Source of the DNA: Myxococcota bacterium
GTDB taxonomy: Bacteria > Myxococcota_A > UBA796 > JAJRTE01
Length of the DNA stretch: 64,000 nucleotides
Reading direction: 5' to 3'
Assembly: GCA_024278455.1 (NCBI GenBank)
Contig: JAJRTE010000101.1
Coordinates: forward strand, 16,560-80,559
Shown here: positions 60,710 through 64,000 of the stretch, in pieces
Numbering within the stretch: the first letter of the stretch is position 1
Layout of the letters: each line of letters starts with the position of its first letter
The notes under the pieces: model-generated
The model's input: only the letters and a program-made list of their open reading frames with translations
What the model was told of the DNA's origin: nothing
Databases searched by the model: none
Program-made: the position numbers and the translations under genes

Positions 60710-61281
60710 CGAGCTTGCAGGTGCGTCTCGCAGGTGCCCCGGCCCAGGTCAAGCAGGCTTCCGGTTGGAAGGAGGCCGACCGGTGGGCTCGCGAGACCCT
60801 CGAGCAGGTTTCCCACAAGGAACTCCCGGCCGGCGCCGAAGCCGAGTCATGGTGGGAGGAGTTCGAGCGGTTCCTGGCCCTGCACGGCGACGCGCTCGAG
60901 GTCGCGATGGAGCAGCACCGCCGTTCGATCGAGCAAGACAAGCTCAGGCGACAGCAACAGTGGGCCGGTGAGAAGGAGCGGCTCAAGACCGGCGAGGCCA
61001 GTTTCCTGATGCTGAAGGTGCTGATGATTCTCTCGTGGACCATCGCGCTTGGACTCGGGTTGAGTACCCAGACGCTCGGCCTGTTCGCGCTCGCGCCCGC
61101 GGTGGCGGGGTGCCTGGAGATCTACCGCCAACTACGCGCCTTGCCCCCGAACGAGTTTGTCGTCGAGCGACAGGCGATGTACGATCTCAGGGACAAGTTC
61201 AAGGGGTGGTTCGGTGCTTTCGTCGCCGCCGGTGTCATTGGCACGCTCTTCGCCCTGGTCAAGACCCTGTTGGTGTCGTGA
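60667..61281 (+). CDS. coiled-coil membrane protein of unknown function
   Basis: 204 aa, GTG start with GAGGAGG upstream. The first 115 residues are predicted helical and charged (EEFERFLALHGDALEVAMEQHRRSIEQDKLRRQQQ). Two or three membrane spans follow (VLMILSWTIALGLGLSTQTLG, LFALAPAVAGCLEI and a C-terminal FVAAGVIGTLFALVKTLLV). Not recognised. Its overlap with the receiver gene suggests coupled translation and a functional pair. The 3' end overlaps the convergent glycosyltransferase-like gene by 23 bp. Confidence 0.7.
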   Translation: MEDGDRWRGAEERLTSLQVRLAGAPAQVKQASGWKEADRWARETLEQVSHKELPAGAEAESWWEEFERFLALHGDALEVAMEQHRRSIEQDKLRRQQQWAGEKERLKTGEASFLMLKVLMILSWTIALGLGLSTQTLGLFALAPAVAGCLEIYRQLRALPPNEFVVERQAMYDLRDKFKGWFGAFVAAGVIGTLFALVKTLLVS

Positions 61282-62473
61282 AGTCGCGGCCTGCCCGGAT
61301 TTCAACCGCCAGGCGACCGGGTGCTCCGGGCTCGTCAGTCTGTTGCGTGCTGTTCCTCGTCCCCATGGCGAAAAGGTGGCGTGCGGCCACGTCCGCACCG
61401 TCGATGGGAACTACCGGAAACTCGGAAGGTTGCTCGAGAAGCGCGTCCAATGCCCGGGTCCACCTACCCCGGAGCAGGTCGTCGCGGGACAGGAAGCGGT
61501 TGGGCAGGTGTGCACGGATGTAGGCGGCGACGACTTCGGCCTCCGGGAAGGCGCCTCGATCCGTCCACACCAGTGGGGTGCGGTTGGCGAGACATTCCGC
61601 CACCGTGCTGTACCCCGGCTTGGTGATGAGCGCGTCCATCGCCATGACCAGGTCGCAGTAACGCACACCCTGTTTGCGCGCGCATTCCGCCGACACGTGG
61701 GCGAAGGGCGGGCCCATGTCGCGCATGGGAGACGACAGAACGACGGCATGTCGTTCGAAGAAACCCGCATCCGGTCTTTCGAACCGATCCAGCCCCTCGC
61801 CGCCGAAGGACATCATGACCACGCGCCGGTCGAGCGGCAGGCCCAGCCGGCTACGGACCGTGTTGCGATCCAGGCCGGAAATCCGGGCGACGAGGGGAAT
61901 CTTCAGTCTCCTCGGGAAGGTGTCGAGCCCGACGGACATGACGGTCTCGAGCAGCAGGTGGCAGGAGGCGTGGGCACGTGCCGCCTTCGCGGCGAACTTC
62001 CCGAACCTCGAGTCCTGGCTGCCAAGCTCTCGCCAGATCCAGTCCCATCCGAAATTGGCGAGTCCCACCGCGGGCACTCCGGCAAGACGGCAGGCGTCGA
62101 AGGCTCGAGGCGGGATGTCCACGAGTGCCAGGTCGATGTCGTTCCGGGCGAGCCAGTCGGCCTCTTCCTCGACCGCCCGGTCCCCGCGGTCGCCGAAGTA
62201 GTGCTCGAGCCATGCGATTGTGGCCGGAACGTGAATGCGGAGTGCATCCTGCTGGACGATACCGATGTCCAGGCGGACGGGCTCGTGGGAGTCCGGCTCC
62301 CGCCCGATCGCATCGATGATGTCCTCGAGGGCGTAGGGTGCCCGGACGTGGACGGAGAGAGAGTCGACACCGCTCTCGCCCGAGTCGTGAAGCGCGTACA
62401 TGCGACGCACCACCTCGAGGGTTCGTGTAAGGTGGCCGTAGCCGTGGCCGGTGATGTAGACTGCCAGCTCCAT
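61259..62473 (-). CDS. glycosyltransferase-B-like protein (MurG/L-arabinokinase N-terminal type)
   Basis: 404 aa. The start YITGHGYGHLTRTLEVVRRM (GHG.GH..R) and the UDP-sugar-binding C-terminal part ITKPGYSTVAECLANRTPLVWTDRGAFPE (with the PGYST and E of GT-B nucleotide binding) define the family. MSFGGEGLDRFERPDAGFF is an intermediate strand block. Related proteins form the N-terminal half of plant L-arabinokinase and a set of bacterial UDP-glycosyltransferases. The acceptor is unknown. GGAGG lies just upstream of the ATG at 62473. Confidence 0.82.
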   Translation of the reverse strand: MELAVYITGHGYGHLTRTLEVVRRMYALHDSGESGVDSLSVHVRAPYALEDIIDAIGREPDSHEPVRLDIGIVQQDALRIHVPATIAWLEHYFGDRGDRAVEEEADWLARNDIDLALVDIPPRAFDACRLAGVPAVGLANFGWDWIWRELGSQDSRFGKFAAKAARAHASCHLLLETVMSVGLDTFPRRLKIPLVARISGLDRNTVRSRLGLPLDRRVVMMSFGGEGLDRFERPDAGFFERHAVVLSSPMRDMGPPFAHVSAECARKQGVRYCDLVMAMDALITKPGYSTVAECLANRTPLVWTDRGAFPEAEVVAAYIRAHLPNRFLSRDDLLRGRWTRALDALLEQPSEFPVVPIDGADVAARHLFAMGTRNSTQQTDEPGAPGRLAVEIRAGRDFTTPTGS

Positions 62474-62614
62474 GTTCCTCCTGGCGTTCGTGCTGGTGGA
62501 GCGGGGCACGCGGGGGCACGCCGGCTGTCCCCCCGCTCCATGCAGACCTGGTGATCGGCCAGAGTGCGCGAGGCGTTCGAAAAGACGGAGCACTCCCGCC
62601 TGTGGACAGGGGGG

Positions 62615-64000
62615 TCAGCGGGTCCTGGACACGTAGTCGGCTATTTCGGCTGACTGGAGCGCCCGGTCGTAGACGGCGAGTTCGTCCAGGATACCGTTGA
62701 AGAACGACCCGCTCGGCGCAGTCCCTTCGGCGTTCACCCCCCTGCACCCCAGACCCATCCCGGTCGCCCGCTCCCCGAACTCCCCGGAAAGGCCTCGAGG
62801 CGGTCCCACGGGTGCCCCATCCATGTACTGCTGGACCTGGGCACCATCCCACACGACCGCCACGTGTACCCAGGTGCCCCTGGTCACCGAGGTCCCGCCG
62901 GTCCAAAACCAGGCTCCGTCACTCAACTGGACGGCTTCCTGGAAGTAGTCTCCCGTTCCGCAGTAGATCCCCATCTCGTAGGTACTCTCCTTGTTGAGAA
63001 TCATCCCGCGGTCCGAATTGCATGGGCCCGTGTAGTAGATCCAGGCCATGTAGGATACCGCTCGCCCGCCGACCATGGAGAGGCTCGGGCTGTCCGGGAT
63101 GGTGACGCAGGCCCCGTCGCTCATCTGGTACCCCTGCCCCACCTTGCCATCGACAGGGACGACATCCCCGTAGAACAGGCCATCGTTCAGGTTCCCACTG
63201 GCGTCGACGACGACATCGCCGCCGTCCTCGAAACGCCAGAAGCCCACCAGGCCGTCCAGGGAAGGAAGCTCGGAGCACGACACGACAATCAACGGGTTCT
63301 CGTCGTCGCAGTCATCCCCGCCACAGGCTTCCGCGACGTGACCGTCCATGTCCCCATCCACGGTATCGGTATCCCCGTCACAATCGTTGTCGATACCGTC
63401 GCATACTTCGATCGCTTCCGGATTGACCGTATCGTCCCCATCGTCGCAGTCGGCGTCGTTGTCCACGTATCCGGAGGGCATGTCGCAAGCGTCCAACGGA
63501 GACCCGGGGTCTCCATACCCGTCGCCGTCGCTGTCGAGATACCAGGTCCCGGCGTCCAGCGCATCCGGTCCGTCAACGGTACCGTCGCAGTCATTGTCGA
63601 GCCCGTCACACACCTCATCCGCACCCGGATGGCGCGTGGCGTCATCGTCGGCGCAATCATCGGCGTTGTCCACGTATCCCGCGGGCGCCTGGCAAGCTTC
63701 GCTGCCTCCGGTCGGGTCTCCGTACCCATCACCATCGGCGTCGAGATACCAGGTGTCCTTGACGCCGTTGTCTATCTCGCCGTCGCAGTCGTTGTCCTGG
63801 TCGTCGCAGGTCTCCTCCGCGCCCGGGTGGATCGACGGGTCGGCGTCGTCGCAGTCTCCTCCCGTTTCCGCGTACCCCTCGAGGGGCCGGCAGCTCGAGA
63901 CGGGCTCCCCGGTCCCGTAGCCGTCCCCGTCTCCGTCCGCGTACAGGTTGGTGAAGGTCAGGCCGTTGTCTATCTCGCCGTCGCAGTCGTTGTCCTGGTC
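62615..64000 (-). CDS. surface protein with MopE-like metal-binding repeats and LamG/concanavalin-like domain (5' end beyond window)
   Basis: The last 461 residues of a longer protein; the frame is open to the right edge. At least four MopE-type putative metal-binding units are visible, each with the block WYLDADGDGYGDP or variant, DCDD...HPGAxEVCDGxDNDCDG. Asp/Cys spacing is highly regular. A LamG-type domain follows (about the last 215 residues: LVGFWRFEDGGDVVVDASGN, GRAVSYMAWIYYTG, WVHVAVVWDGAQVQQYMDG, FNGILDELAVYDRALQSAEIADYV). These are secreted, calcium- or copper-binding surface proteins typical of Myxococcota and related phyla. The domain ends at the natural stop. Confidence 0.9.
   Translation of the reverse strand, partial: DQDNDCDGEIDNGLTFTNLYADGDGDGYGTGEPVSSCRPLEGYAETGGDCDDADPSIHPGAEETCDDQDNDCDGEIDNGVKDTWYLDADGDGYGDPTGGSEACQAPAGYVDNADDCADDDATRHPGADEVCDGLDNDCDGTVDGPDALDAGTWYLDSDGDGYGDPGSPLDACDMPSGYVDNDADCDDGDDTVNPEAIEVCDGIDNDCDGDTDTVDGDMDGHVAEACGGDDCDDENPLIVVSCSELPSLDGLVGFWRFEDGGDVVVDASGNLNDGLFYGDVVPVDGKVGQGYQMSDGACVTIPDSPSLSMVGGRAVSYMAWIYYTGPCNSDRGMILNKESTYEMGIYCGTGDYFQEAVQLSDGAWFWTGGTSVTRGTWVHVAVVWDGAQVQQYMDGAPVGPPRGLSGEFGERATGMGLGCRGVNAEGTAPSGSFFNGILDELAVYDRALQSAEIADYVSRTR

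Noticed and set aside
1..64000. tRNA or rRNA genes
   Set aside because: No T-arm (GGTTCGAATCC-type) paired with a plausible acceptor stem, and no rRNA-like stretch, was recognised in the intergenic regions read.

Overview
The window is a GC-rich bacterial chromosome segment, densely packed on both strands, that looks like a deltaproteobacterial/Myxococcota-type lineage. Supporting signs are Ser/Thr kinases and FHA proteins, a MopE-like metal-binding-repeat surface protein, a MXAN_6640-like secreted metalloprotease, CASTOR/POLLUX-like channel homology, and a Wsp/Frz-style chemosensory cluster. The taxonomic call is inference. The glycyl radical enzyme with its activase implies at least periodic anoxia. 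No rRNA or tRNA gene was recognised. The palindrome CTCGAG is strikingly frequent almost everywhere (about 4-5 per kb where I counted by eye), like a HIP1-type iterated palindrome.

Layout. 1-9.5 kb: membrane protein fragment, B12-binding radical SAM protein, two-component pair, glycyl radical enzyme with an N-terminal SCP2-like domain plus activase, and tag DNA glycosylase. 9.6-16.7 kb: CASTOR/POLLUX-like channel carrying an EF-hand-like loop, EVE protein, glycosyltransferase-TPR protein, and a broken aspartyl protease/PDZ gene abutting an Rpn-like nuclease gene. 16.9-26.6 kb: kinase-FGE-substrate-binding-LysM fusion, DEDDh exonuclease, mtaB, FHA protein, rhomboid, M1 peptidase and a membrane protein. 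26.7-34.8 kb: a complete Wsp-like chemosensory operon (two CheW, CheR, TPR, soluble MCP, CheA-REC, REC-GGDEF, CheB), predicted to control c-di-GMP.

35-46.4 kb is the accessory core. A secreted metalloprotease and a DUF6232-like protein precede a ubiquitin-like conjugation operon (fused JAB deubiquitinase-E1, E2, membrane protein, 74-aa protein) that ends at a strong hairpin. Then comes an adaptation-type cassette on the same strand: a reverse transcriptase fused to a CRISPR-associated primase-polymerase (RT-CAPP), cas1 and cas2. No Cas effector and no canonical CRISPR array is present. Instead, two 87-bp multi-hairpin repeats lie directly after cas2. The co-location of protein-conjugation and nucleic-acid-acquisition machinery is the most interesting feature of the window.

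46.4-64 kb is mostly housekeeping: secreted protein, cmk-rpsA-ihfB (strong promoter inside the end of cmk, terminators after rpsA and ihfB), an rsmB-mutS-amidase-xerD-CCA/poly(A) polymerase-scpA operon, a response regulator with a coiled-coil membrane protein, a glycosyltransferase-like protein and the MopE/LamG-type surface protein running off the right edge.
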